This document shows, piece by piece, positions 52,564 to 62,353 of a DNA stretch of 64,000 bases. The stretch's first letter is position 1; the number at the start of each line of letters is the position of its first letter. The position numbers and the translations under genes were made by a program. The notes beneath the pieces were generated by a model. The model searched no databases and had not been told where the DNA came from. It saw nothing but the letters and a program-made list of their open reading frames with translations. This stretch comes from Gari tellinella. Lineage: Eukaryota; Mollusca; Bivalvia; Cardiida; Psammobiidae. The stretch spans positions 87,912,198 to 87,976,197 of the forward strand of contig OV277859.1 of the NCBI GenBank assembly GCA_922989275.2. The letters are read 5' to 3'.

Positions 52564-52793
52564 TACAGTGTTCCCTCTCTACAACGACACAAAATGGGAG
52601 ACATAAATTGTGTATGTTGTTCGGAGGGAATCGTTATAGGGAGGTAAAACTTAAGACGTGGCTTACATTTGTTAACAGCTTGACTCCAGATCAGACGCAA
52701 GCGTTGTTTTAAGGAGGACGCATTCTGCTTTACTTTCATCCTGTTTTAAGTGGCCAGCTACCTTCCATACTAGAAACAAGGTATGGGTTACAT
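52564..52793 (-). mobile_element. MITE family D half joined to an E fragment
   Basis: TACAGTGTTCCCTCTCTACA, then left core GACTCCAGATCAGACGCAAG. At about 52716 it switches to E (GCATTCTGCTTTACTTTCAT, CATACTAGAAACAAGG). Confidence 0.65.
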
Positions 52794-53027
52794 GTAAAAC
52801 CCCTCTAAACTGCATACCCCTCTAAACCGGAAATTTATGTTGTCCCCACATTGTAAGACCAATACATGTAATTGTCTGCCTTTAAAATTTGAATATGCAG
52901 CGTAATTCACAATCAGTATTTTATTCGATGCGAGTGTAAAATAGTTTTTTCACTGATAAGATGCCGAGTTCCTAGACGTTTGATATAGAACCAAACTGTA
53001 AATATTAGTCGAATCAGACTAAGTCCG

Positions 53028-53279
53028 TTAACCCTTTACCCAATAGAAGCGACTTTTAGCGTATCTCATTTATTCCTCCGCTGAAAAAAATAGTTCCAGT
53101 TTATACCCTCATGAACAATTACCATAACAAATATTTTATATAGCCTAGCAGATGGTTGTTTAAAGCAGGCTGAAAATAAAGCAGAATGTGCCTTAGGGCA
53201 CATTCTGCTTTATTTTCAACCTGCTTTAAGTGATCACCTCTATTCAAAACTAGAAACAGGCTATTGGGTAATGGGTTAA
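53028..53279 (-). mobile_element. MITE family E, complete copy
   Basis: TTAACCCTTTACCCAATAG to CTATTGGGTAATGGGTTAA. Palindrome GCAGGCTGAAAATAAAGCAG with mirror CTGCTTTATTTTCAACCTGC: the AAAATAAAG change is repeated in the other arm as CTTTATTTT. Confidence 0.87.
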
Positions 53280-53522
53280 GGGTTAACAAACAAACGAAAA
53301 ATAATCAATTGTACGAAGGCCCTGTCAAGACATTTTTTATCAAAAGAAATTTTATAGTTTCGCTTTTTAACAACGATATCGGATAACACAGTCGGAAGAT
53401 AATTAATATTTCTTTGACCTTTTAAAGTGTCGGTCTGCAACATTTGAACATTTGCTATAGGTTGCACCTTGAATGTTATTTGCAAATAAGGTTGGACTCA
53501 GATCAGACACTGAGTTCCTGTC

Positions 53523-53680
53523 CTAGCACTTTACCCCATAGCATGTTTCTGGTATTGAAAATGCACGAGCATTTAAAGCAGATTGAAAGTAAAGCAGAAT
53601 GCCCATCAAGGCGCATTCTGCTTTACTTTCAACATTTTTAAGTGGTCACCTGTCTTCAACAATTGGGTAAAAAGTTATTG
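53523..53680. mobile_element. MITE family E, symmetrised short copy
   Basis: Left of the palindrome is CTTTACCCCATAGCATGTTT. Right of it, in reverse, is the same E side (GTGGTCACCTGTCTTCAACA, ATTGGGTAAAAAG). Both flanks thus derive from one E side and the usual other side is absent. Confidence 0.6.
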
Positions 53681-53786
53681 ATCGGTGCTTTAGATATTCA
53701 ACATCTACAAAAAGAGTTGGAATTTCGACATGTTCGAGTAGCAGTAGTACGTGTAAACTGAATGAGAAGACGACAATATGTAGTGT

Positions 53787-54037
53787 TTAACCCTTTCCCC
53801 CATAGAAGCGCCTTTTAGCGCATTAAGTTTATTCCTTCACTGAAGAAAATAGTTCCAATTTATACAGTCATAAATATGTATCATACAAAATATTTTCTAT
53901 ATTCAAGCAGATGATAGCTTAAAGCAGGCTGAAAGTAAAGCAGAATGCGCTTAAGGCGCATTCTGCTTTACTTTCAACCTGCATTTAGTGGACACCTATA
54001 TTCAATACTAGAGACATGCTATGTGGGAAAGGGTCAA
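53787..54037 (-). mobile_element. MITE family E, complete copy
   Basis: TTAACCCTTTCCCCCATAGA to GTGGGAAAGGGTCAA. Palindrome CTTAAAGCAGGCTGAAAG with centre GCGCTTAAGGCGC. Confidence 0.85.
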
Positions 54038-54109
54038 AGGGTAAGTAGTTTTCAAATGACTGAAGGTGTCGTTAGCTTGGAAAACGCTACTATATGAGCG
54101 TCACGATAA

Positions 54110-55330
54110 ATGTCATTATCAGCGAAAGACAAAGGCAATATATTTACATTCGCCCCATTCAATTCCATTTACAACAATGCGGGCCTAAATATCGCTCACC
54201 TGGAAAAACCAACACAAGGGTCACATAACCCCTGGTATGGGATCACTTTTCACCCCAGAGACATAATTTTCATTGAAAATCTATTTTTAGCTCCTGTGAC
54301 CTAGATATGCAACGGACCGGAACCATATTTACAATAATGGTTAAGGGCTTCTACAAGTGTCATCATGCCAAATATCAAAGCTCTGACCATATTAGTTTCA
54401 GAGGTAAAGATGTTTGAAGATTTCACTACATAACTCTATGTAAAATTACGACCCCCCAGGGCGTGGTCATTTTTACCCAAGGGACATAATTTGAACAATC
54501 TTTATAGAGGACCTGAAGACGATGCTTTGTGCCAAATATCTAAGCTCTGGGTACTGTGGTTTCAGACAAGAAGATTTTTTAAGATTTCATTGAAAAAATC
54601 TATTTTTAGCTCCTGTGACCTAGATATGCAACTGACCAGAACCATATTTACAATATTGGTTAAGGGCTTCTAGAAAAATCATCATGCTAAATATCAAAGC
54701 TCTGGCCATATTAGTTTCAGAGAAAAAGATATTTAAAGATTTCACTATATAACTCTATGTAAATTTACGACCCCGGGGCGTGGTTATTTTTTACCCCAGG
54801 GATATAATTTGAAAAATCTTGATAGAGGACTTGAAGACCATGCTTTGTGCCAAATATCTAAGCTCAGGGTACTGTGGTTTCAGACGAGAAGATTTTTTAA
54901 GATTTCATTGAAAAAATCTATTTTTAGTTCCTGTGACCTAGATATGCAACTGACCAAAAAATTTACGACCCCCGGGGCGGGGTCATTTTTTACCCCAGGG
55001 ACATAATTTGAACAATCTTGATAGAGGACCTATTAAGACGACTCTTTGTGCCAAATATCTAAGCCCAGGGTACTGTGGTTTCAGACAAGAAGATTTTTTA
55101 AGTTTTCATTGAAAAAATCTATTTTTAGCTCCTGTGACCTTGATATGCAACGGGCCGGAAATATTTGAACAACTTTGAGAGAGGACCATATAAGGATCAT
55201 TCAGGCCAAGTTTGGTAAAAATCTATCCAGTAGTTTCGGAGGAGATGTCGTTTAAAGAAATTGTTGACGACGAACGGACGAACGAACGGACGGACGAACG
55301 ACGACGGTGACGGACAGAGGACAATCAAAA
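54110..55330 (+). repeat. Tandem array of about 318-bp units with ACGG-rich tail
   Basis: CTCCTGTGACCTAGATATGC starts at about 54291, 54610, 54928 and 55129. GCCAAATATCTAAGC and ACCCCAGGGACATAATTTG recur in step. Unit three lacks about 117 bp. Similar 60-codon frames repeat and are not taken as genes. The array runs into CGAACGGACGAACG repeats at 55270-55315. It looks like a dispersed mollusc repeat, but I cannot name it. Confidence 0.8.
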
Positions 55331-55364
55331 TAGCTCACCTTGGCACTACGTGCCAGGTGAGCTA
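55331..55364. repeat. Terminal hairpin of the tandem array
   Basis: TAGCTCACCTTGGCAC and GTGCCAGGTGAGCTA form a palindrome. Each arm carries CAGGTGAG on one strand, a splice-donor-like word. Confidence 0.8.
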
Positions 55365-55936
55365 AAAAGGGTGTTCATTTCGTATAAACACTATTTCTCG
55401 AGAGGGTGGGACTCGTGGAAAAGTTTCGAAGAGGAGGCGGGGCATATGCAGTTTTCATTCGCGAATTAATCTTTGGAACTTGGGACAGAAAACATTTGGC
55501 AGATATTTTTAAAATTTATTCTTAACCGATCTATGCCTTCCTATTAGCGGAAACCATGATTCCCGACTCATATTCTTCTTTATTAATGAGATAAATTGCA
55601 AGAAAATTGGCATACCTTATAAACAACAACTGTCTGCATTCCTTTATGCCAAAAAAACCGATATATTTATCCTACTTTAAAAATGACGTCACTTCCAATG
55701 ACGTCAAATCGTCATTTTCACGCCAAACTGTCAAAGTTGTTGATTTTAGAATGTAAACAATTGAACTTATTTTTGTACGCAGCTACAATTATTCGGTCAT
55801 GGCTGTTCCTGATAGGGTACACATTATTCGTGTCATCAAACTCTAATATAGATTAAACATACATGCATACTTACAAAATGACAATCTAATATTAGAAATT
55901 ACAGCAAATACATTGTAAATATAAGAAATAAACAGG
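55365..55936. other. Spacer, nothing recognised
   Basis: ATGACGTCACTTCCAATGAC with CGTCAAATCGTCATTTT near 55682 gives weak local symmetry only. Confidence 0.3.
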
Positions 55937-56064
55937 GTTTTTCGGCGTTCAAGCGAATTGAACAACAGAAAATTGTCGGCAAATCTACCATGAATCGCTA
56001 GCGCGCGATTCATGGTATTTGCCGATAATTTTCTGTCTTTTTTTATGCTTGAACGCCGAAAAAC
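55937..56064. repeat. Long palindrome, 128 bp
   Basis: GTTTTTCGGCGTTCAAGC and GCTTGAACGCCGAAAAAC at the ends. CAGAAAATTGTCGGCAAAT with mirror lies inside. The centre is CATGAATCGCTAGCGCGCGA. No other copy was noticed. Confidence 0.85.
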
Positions 56065-56103
56065 ATCAATTCATTACATAAATAAAAGGTAACATACTTC
56101 GCA

Positions 56104-56290
56104 TACAGTGAAGAAGTCGCTATAATTATAAATATGGATGATATTATTTTAATGTGATTGACAAAAAGTTTAGAACCTTGTCCGACGCCGGCTTATACCT
56201 CTGAACAGGCGCCTAATTTGTTTGCAATGAACATAAGGGTTTTAGCAGAAACTCATTTATTGGGGGACGAATATCATCTACTCCACTGTA
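56104..56290 (-). mobile_element. MITE family A, eroded copy
   Basis: TACAGTGAAGAAGTCGCTAT, GTCCGACGCCGGCTTATAC and CATCTACTCCACTGTA. Confidence 0.6.
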
Positions 56291-56379
56291 GCTGATCAGA
56301 CTACCTGTTTGCAAAATATGATATTGTTGTCTTTGGATCATTTAGCCAGGTACTCCTGGCAAATAGTGCAATTTTTATT

Positions 56380-56530
56380 TAACTGCAAACAGTTTGAATA
56401 CTGACCATAAGCCAACTGTTTGACATCAGTCGAATTACAGTTTTATCAAAATTGAAATGTGTGAAATCTGATTTTTTAAAATATAATTGCATAGGACAAA
56501 TATGAAACAGACGATAATGACTTAGTAGAA
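56380..56530. repeat. Eroded core-bearing remnant
   Basis: CTGCAAACAGTTTGAATACT and AACTGTTTGACATCAG, then GAAACAGACGATAATGAC. One or both inner arms are gone. Confidence 0.4.
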
Positions 56531-56636
56531 AAGGGGATGTAGAATCATCCTTTGAAGCCACAAAGAGCTGTTCAAATTAGTTACTGAGACGGCGGTTGAT
56601 TAGCGTTCGTGATTAGATCTTTTCAGAAATAATTAA

Positions 56637-56715
56637 CCCTTTGATAGCTAGGAACCACCATTGAATCCCTTCGCAAACAGTTGGGATCCAGATCTCGGCT
56701 GTCTTGGAAGGTGTG
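56637..56715 (+). mobile_element. K- or B-like left end fragment
   Basis: TTAACCCTTTGATAGC, then CGCAAACAGTTGGGATCCAG. Confidence 0.45.
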
Positions 56716-56892
56716 CAATGATTCAAATTTAACCATATGCCGTTTTTGCTGTATATATAAATCTGTGAAGACTAAAATTCCAAAACTGTTTTTCGGCAGA
56801 GGTTTTTTTCAGCAGACGACATTTATCAAGCGTCCAAAGGGCCGAGTCCTGATGAGATGCTTTGGGAAGCCATTGCACCGTGATACCGAGCT

Positions 56893-57105
56893 GTTAACCC
56901 TGCGCGTGCTGTAATATCGTCTGCTTTGAAATTGTCGTCTGCAATTTTTGTCAAATCCTAACAAATCCGCTTTCAAGCTAACCAAATAACATAAATTACA
57001 CAGGCAAACAGTTTAGTTCCAGATCAGACGCCGAGTAACTCGGCGTTTGATCTGGATCCAAACTATTTGCAAGCACGTCCTAACGTGCGTTTAGCGGGTT
57101 AATTC
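56893..57105 (-). mobile_element. MITE family K with intact shared palindrome
   Basis: TTAACCCTGCGCGTGCTG to TTAGCGGGTTAA. GTCGTCTGCAATTTTTG is the inverse box. Core TTTAGTTCCAGATCAGACGC, centre GAGTAACTC, mirror GGCGTTTGATCTGGATCC. Confidence 0.72.
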
Positions 57106-57312
57106 TCTTGGTAATTATTTTCTGACAGAGACTTTTAAGTTCCTCTTTCGTCTAACGACAGATTGGTACGGTGTTTTTTCTCTATCAGGGGTCTTTTAGC
57201 ATTACCGGGGCATTCCTATAGTTATTAATACTATATCTTATAACAGCGTATAGTGTATTCTATTGTCAGTGATGAAAAAAGAAAATAATTGCTTTTATCT
57301 CACCCAGTTAGT

Positions 57313-57648
57313 ATAACAGTGTTCCCTCTCTACAACGACCCTCCCGGCAATGACTCCCTCCTTACAACGACCCTTGCTGTAGTTTCCTAAACACGACAAT
57401 AATGTCTCACAACAATCTAACACGTTTACTGCTGCAATATCGCCTGCTTAAAATTGTCGTCTGCTGTTTTTCTCAAAGTAACATAATGGACATTTTGACA
57501 GAAACAACTTCCTGACTAGAGGAACGTCTGATCTGGATTCAAGCTGTTTGCAAATGTAAGCCGATTTTCCTCCCTATAACCTACTCCCCCGAACAACGCA
57601 CACAATTGTTGTCTCCCATTGGGTGTCGTTGTAGAGAGGGGCGCTGTA
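57313..57648 (+). mobile_element. MITE family D with left core arm missing
   Basis: ACAGTGTTCCCTCTCTACAA to GTAGAGAGGGGCGCTGTA. Only ACGTCTGATCTGGATTCAAG remains of the core. Confidence 0.8.
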
Positions 57649-58490
57649 TGTGTGGCAAATGAATTCTGATCTGTAGCCAGTTATCATAATATTATGATTA
57701 ATGGAATACTGCATACAGTAGAGTTGATCACTTAGAGAGCAAATGCTGCTTGGTAATTCCAGGATTATAAATACATTATCCAAACTCAGTAGCTATTTGT
57801 CCTAAATTGATATAATATAGAACATACAAGTTTAGAATTTGATCCTTGAAACCCGTGGAAAATACGTTTTGAACAAATGCAAAAACAAAACTTCAAATAC
57901 ACGTTGCGCGTTATCTAAAGTAATTGTAAGCACGTTTACATTTAAGTACGTGGTTAATTTCTTTTGCTCAGTCAAACTTATGATGAGCGGACAACTATTG
58001 GAGGCACTCATAGATGTCTGCATCATACAGATCATACGTATAAAGAAATCCCCACACTGATTTTGTTTTCGAGAAGTTATATACATTACAAACGCAGGGC
58101 ATGTCAAATAAATTTAAAGCAATGTTTTTATTATTATTACGGACTTAATATGTTTTATGTAAATTGCGATTTGTCTTCCATGTTCAAATACAGTCAATTT
58201 AATATTTAGCCACCTTTCCGGCTTGAGGAAACAAAGCGTATGCAGAAAATCAAAGACGGACAATTGCTAAATATCGGAAAATAATAATGCTGTTGACTGT
58301 AGTCAAAACAAATAATTTTTTCCTTCACCGGTGACATTAAAATGCAGAACAAAAGTAAGTAGAGAACTTTCAATGTGCAGCTTTTGCTTTGTTGTACTTG
58401 TACATGTACATGTATTTTGTATTAGGCAGACTCCTGTCGAATGTTCTACGATTAACGTTATACCTTTTGTATACTGATCCGCCGGATAAA
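57649..58490. other. Repeat-poor stretch, nothing recognised
   Basis: Overlapping frames on both strands at 57830-58210 have no domain or splice support. Confidence 0.3.
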
Positions 58491-58560
58491 AGCCTGTTTC
58501 TAGTTTTGAAGACAGATGAACAGGTTGAAAGTAAAGCAGAATACGACTGTTAGGGTCTTC
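58491..58560 (+). mobile_element. MITE family E fragment
   Basis: AGCCTGTTTCTAGTTTTGAA, then ACAGGTTGAAAGTAAAGCAG. The rest is lost. Confidence 0.55.
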
Positions 58561-59068
58561 AAGGATGTAGACAATATTTCCCATGGTGAATATGCATGGC
58601 ATTTATAAACAGGAATTAGTTTCTTAAGTAGAGGAATAATTTAGAGTTGTAAAAGGCGTATTTATTGGGTAGATCTATAGGGTTATAGAAAACATACATA
58701 TATATGTAGACAAAATATGATGAGGAATATACAATATAATTTAAGAAGGAATTTAGAAATTAAGCTGACGAGAGATTTGAACCAGACAGCAGTTGCTTAA
58801 TATGTCTGAAGTTTCGACATATTTCCAGTATGGCAGGCTGTATGGCACGTGCAATGGTTCGCCAGCGGTGGTGTCTGTGTCTGTTCCATCAGGAAATAGA
58901 CGTGCGCACGTGAAACACGACAGTTCCTGTTGCCAGTGTTGTCTTAGCAGTCAAGCGAATGAAATCTAGACAATACAGTGGAATGAGTGGATCCGGGATA
59001 TTTAAAAATAAGAGGATGAGCTAGGAAGCGCACCACAAAATTATCTATAGGACGTACATGTACACGTT
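58561..59068. other. Spacer, nothing recognised
   Basis: TTAGAGTTGTAAAAGGCGTA near 58640 may be an eroded E end. Confidence 0.3.
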
Positions 59069-59303
59069 TTAACCAGTTCCCCAAGGGATGCGCCCTTTAG
59101 CCCATTTGATTCACTTCTTCTCTGAAGAAAATAGTTCCAATTCGTACAGTCAAGTCACTGTGCCATAATAAATATAACATATATTTAAGCAGATTATAGC
59201 TTAAAGCAGGCTGATAGTATAGCAGAATGCGCCCTAGGGCGCATTCTTTTGTACGATCAACCTGCTTTAAATTGACATCTGTCTTCAAATCTAGAAATAA
59301 GCA
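59069..59303 (-). mobile_element. MITE family E, diverged copy
   Basis: TTAACCAGTTCCCCAAGGGA at one end. Palindrome CTTAAAGCAGGCTGATAGTA, centre GCGCCCTAGGGCGC, then CTAGAAATAAGC. Confidence 0.75.
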
Positions 59304-59514
59304 AGTAGTACAATAATGGGAATAGATATTTTAGAAATGTTTGCGCCATTAGATATGAAGCTCTCCTATATTGCAAATACATGCCGTGTAGATTCAGATC
59401 AAACACTGCATCCGCTTGTGGTCTACGTCATATTCAAGAGTATTTTCCTTGGGACTGGCTCATTCATGCAATTTTCATACAATATTTATTACACGACGTG
59501 ATTCTAATTGAGCT

Positions 59515-59712
59515 GCATCCATTTGGCATATGCACACAGTCTAGATCAGATCATAATTTTATGTATCCTGAAGGAGCCCTCTGATCAGGGTCTACACTGT
59601 GTCGTTTTGCAATATATATTGTAGCAATCAACCTTAAATAATAAATACAAATAGTCAAAAATGGACTAAACTTAATTGTAAACTGGAAGAACTGTCCATT
59701 TGAAGTCTCGTG
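59515..59712 (-). mobile_element. MITE family N
   Basis: GTCTAGATCAGATCATAATT, CTGAAGGAGCCCTCTGATCA and GAACTGTCCATTTGAAGTC. Confidence 0.55.
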
Positions 59713-59721
59713 GTGAATGTG

Positions 59722-59978
59722 CAGGGCTGCAATTTCTCCGGATTTTTCCTAAATCTTCGGATGTTTTATTCTAGTTCATGGTAGCTTAAAGCATGCTGAA
59801 AGTAAAGCAGAATGCGTCTGAAAGCGCATTCTGCTTTACTTTCAGCCTGCTTTAAGCAGCCACGTGTCAGCAAAACTAGAAACAGGCGATTGGGAAAAGG
59901 TACGAATCGTAAAATCGCACTTGAAAAATGCAAATTTGGAAATCTTAGGATTTTTTATGTCCACTTATGGCAGCCCTG
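59722..59978 (+). mobile_element. Family I element with exact 6-bp target duplication
   Basis: CAGGGCTGCAATTTCTCCGG to TTATGGCAGCCCTG, flanked on both sides by AATGTG. The E palindrome CTTAAAGCATGCTGAAAGTA and mirror lies in the middle, with CTAGAAACAGGCGATTGG. Confidence 0.88.
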
Positions 59979-60298
59979 AATGTGTTTATCTAACTTGAGA
60001 AACTATTCCAATGCCATTGCTCATCAACAACATTTTGTCTAGTAAAAACGACACGTGCATATATGTTTTGCTACTGCTTTCATGTAATACAGGGCAAAGG
60101 AAATACAGAAAGCTTCAGTAACCCTGCGCCTTGTGGTAAATTTGTGATAACATTTGCAAACAGATTGGATTTAGATAAGACATTGTGTCATAAGAAGAGA
60201 AACACAATACTAGTAAGCTACATGTATTTTACTTTTGTTTCAATCCTATACTCTGTTGTATGTTTTAATATACTTTAAAATATTGAAATAAAATATGT
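59979..60298. other. Spacer with a weak core remnant
   Basis: TTTGCAAACAGATTGGATTT near 60152 is the only repeat-like word. Confidence 0.3.
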
Positions 60299-60356
60299 TT
60301 TAAACCAAGACGTTGAGTAACTCTATGTCTTATCTGGTTCCAGACTGGTTTAAACA
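60299..60356. repeat. Eroded core remnant
   Basis: TTTAAACCAAGACGTTGAGT and TCTTATCTGGTTCCAGACTG. Confidence 0.35.
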
Positions 60357-60495
60357 ATGGTGATATTTTATGACAAAGAGGCATATAAGCAACACAACGA
60401 AAAAGTAGCAAACTACAAACTACAAATTTGTAGACGACAAATGACATGATAAGTATCCACATGTACCTGGGAAGGTTAAGGACAAAGATCAGTAT

Positions 60496-60724
60496 TTAAC
60501 CCTTTCATGATCGAATTATTCTGGAGATTTTTACCCCTTCACTGTTATATTGTCGCCTGCTTCAGTATTGTTGTCTGCAAGCCAAGTTTCAAAGTTAGAT
60601 CTAAGGTTGTATGACTAAATAGATATCGATTAGAGTGTCAAACAGTTTGGGTTACGCGGCGTCTGATCAGGACCGAAACTGTTTAAAACGCGCTTTAATG
60701 CGTCATTGAAAGAGAATGAGTTAA
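60496..60724 (-). mobile_element. MITE family B with one core arm missing
   Basis: TTAACCCTTTCATGATCGAA to CATTGAAAGAGAATGAGTTAA. The core goes from CAGTTTGG to GTTACGCGGCGTCTGATC, so one arm is absent. Confidence 0.78.
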
Positions 60725-60747
60725 GACAGTTCCATCAATATTTCACT

Positions 60748-61000
60748 TAGACCCTTAATCCATAAAACGCACTTTAAAGTTTGACTCTTTTAATGTATTT
60801 CCCAATTGAAGAAAAAAGTTCCACTCTAAGCAGTCATGAAAAATGTTCAACAAATAGTATTTCTTTAGCCTAGAAGATAGCAGCTCAACACAGGCTGAAA
60901 GTAAAACAGAATGTGTCATAAAGTGCATTCTGCTTTACCTTCAACCTGCTTTAAGATGTTACCTGTCTTCAAAACTAGAAATAGTATATGGAAAAAAAGG
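60748..61000 (-). mobile_element. MITE family E, diverged copy
   Basis: AGACCCTTAATCCATAAAAC at one end. Palindrome CACAGGCTGAAAGTAAAACA and mirror, then CTTCAAAACTAGAAATAG. Confidence 0.7.
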
Positions 61001-61108
61001 TTTACTCAGGTTGCACTGTGTTATTTATTGCTACTATTTTCAGTCGGAATGGCGTGTCAGATTACAAAAATTATGCATGATCATGAAAACCAGAAAACAA
61101 GATTTATC

Positions 61109-61322
61109 CTAACCCTTTCACTGCTTAGATATCTCCTGCTTCAAAAATGGCGTCAGCTTTTGTTTCTCAAATTTTAGAATTTTGGAAATTTGTCTTCAGA
61201 AACATCGAGATGAGTGTCAAACAATCAGGATCCTGATCAGACGACGAGCAACTCGGCGTCTAATCTGGATACAAATTGTTTGCAAATGGCAAGGCACTCG
61301 GGCTAAGGAAGCGAAAGGGTTA
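61109..61322 (-). mobile_element. MITE family C, near-complete copy
   Basis: CTAACCCTTTCACTGCTTAG to GGAAGCGAAAGGGTTAA. Core GGATCCTGATCAGACGACGA, mirror GGCGTCTAATCTGGATAC. Confidence 0.75.
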
Positions 61323-61512
61323 ATGCTCATTTAATGAGTTTTCGAATTAGACGAGGGTAATGAAGTGAAAATTTGGGATAATAAGTGTTAAAACTGCAGT
61401 ATAAAATGGGGTTTAGGCAATAAACAAGCTATTGCAAATATTATCAAAATAATAACTGGAGATTAGATTTCATCTTAACGGTAAAATTACCTTCAAAGTA
61501 ATTAATACCATG

Positions 61513-61762
61513 TACAGTGGAGAATCTGTTATTCTTTCCCGTTTAAACGCAAACGTACGCAAACGCAAAACACTAAAACGTAGAAAAGAACAACTTTTGG
61601 ACAATTCTGATATTTCATGTTTATCTTTGTGGCAAACAGTTTGGAGCCTGATCAGACGCCGGGTTACCCGGCGTCTGATCTGGCTCCAAACTGTTTGTAA
61701 AATAAAATATAGTTTTAGCGTAAACGCGTTTATCGGGAAAGAATAACAGATTCTCCACTGTA
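61513..61762 (-). mobile_element. MITE family A, full-length copy
   Basis: 250 bp, perfect 28-bp ends, intact core GGAGCCTGATCAGACGCCGG. Closest to 8204-8453. Confidence 0.92.
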
Positions 61763-61798
61763 AGTGAATAGTGGTTTCTACCTGAACTGTTTCTAAAC

Positions 61799-62040
61799 AG
61801 GGGTCCGTTTCACAAAACTTCGTACGACAAAAACTGGTCGTAAGTCAAAACTTTAAAATACAATAATTTCTGATTTCCCTATCTTATCCTGTCTGGTGAC
61901 ATCTCTTTGGAATCGTCTTGAAAAGACGATTCCAAAGCGATGTTACAAGACAGGATTAGATTGTGAAATAAACAAAATATTAGACTTTTCTAATCTGACT
62001 TACGGCAACATTTGTCGTACGAAGTTTTGTGAAACGGGCT
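61799..62040. mobile_element. MITE family R, complete copy
   Basis: GGGGTCCGTTTCACAAAACT and AGTTTTGTGAAACGGGCT ends. TCGTACGACAAAAACTGGTC is subterminal. Inner hairpin CTCTTTGGAATCGTCTT and AAGACGATTCCAAAGCG. Confidence 0.8.
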
Positions 62041-62047
62041 ATGAATT

Positions 62048-62268
62048 CTACTTCCCCATCACCGCCTTACCCAAAGTACAATAGTTACATGTATTTGCAA
62101 ACAGTTTGGATCCTGATCAGGCACCGCGGAATGCGGCATCTGATCAGGATACAAACTGTTTGACACTCATTTCGATATTTCTTAAGACAATATATTTAAA
62201 ATTTAAAGATAACAGCAGACGACACTAATTGTTTAAAATTGATGACGTCATTGTAGTAAATGCGTTAA
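62048..62268 (+). mobile_element. MITE family C
   Basis: CTACTTCCCCATCACCGCC to GTAAATGCGTTAA. Core GGATCCTGATCAGGCACCGC, centre GCGGAATGC, mirror. ACAGCAGACGACACTAATTG follows. Confidence 0.75.
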
Positions 62269-62353
62269 CCTATTTCCTCAATAACAGTAACTACAGGTGC
62301 GTATGACATGCGGCTGCTTTAGCAGGATGAAATAAAATCATACATGAACCTAT

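Noticed and set aside
54491..55006. Two similar 60-65-codon frames (LYRGPEDDALCQISKL and LDRGLEDHALCQISKL)
   Set aside because: They are the same part of two tandem-repeat units; nothing indicates a protein gene.
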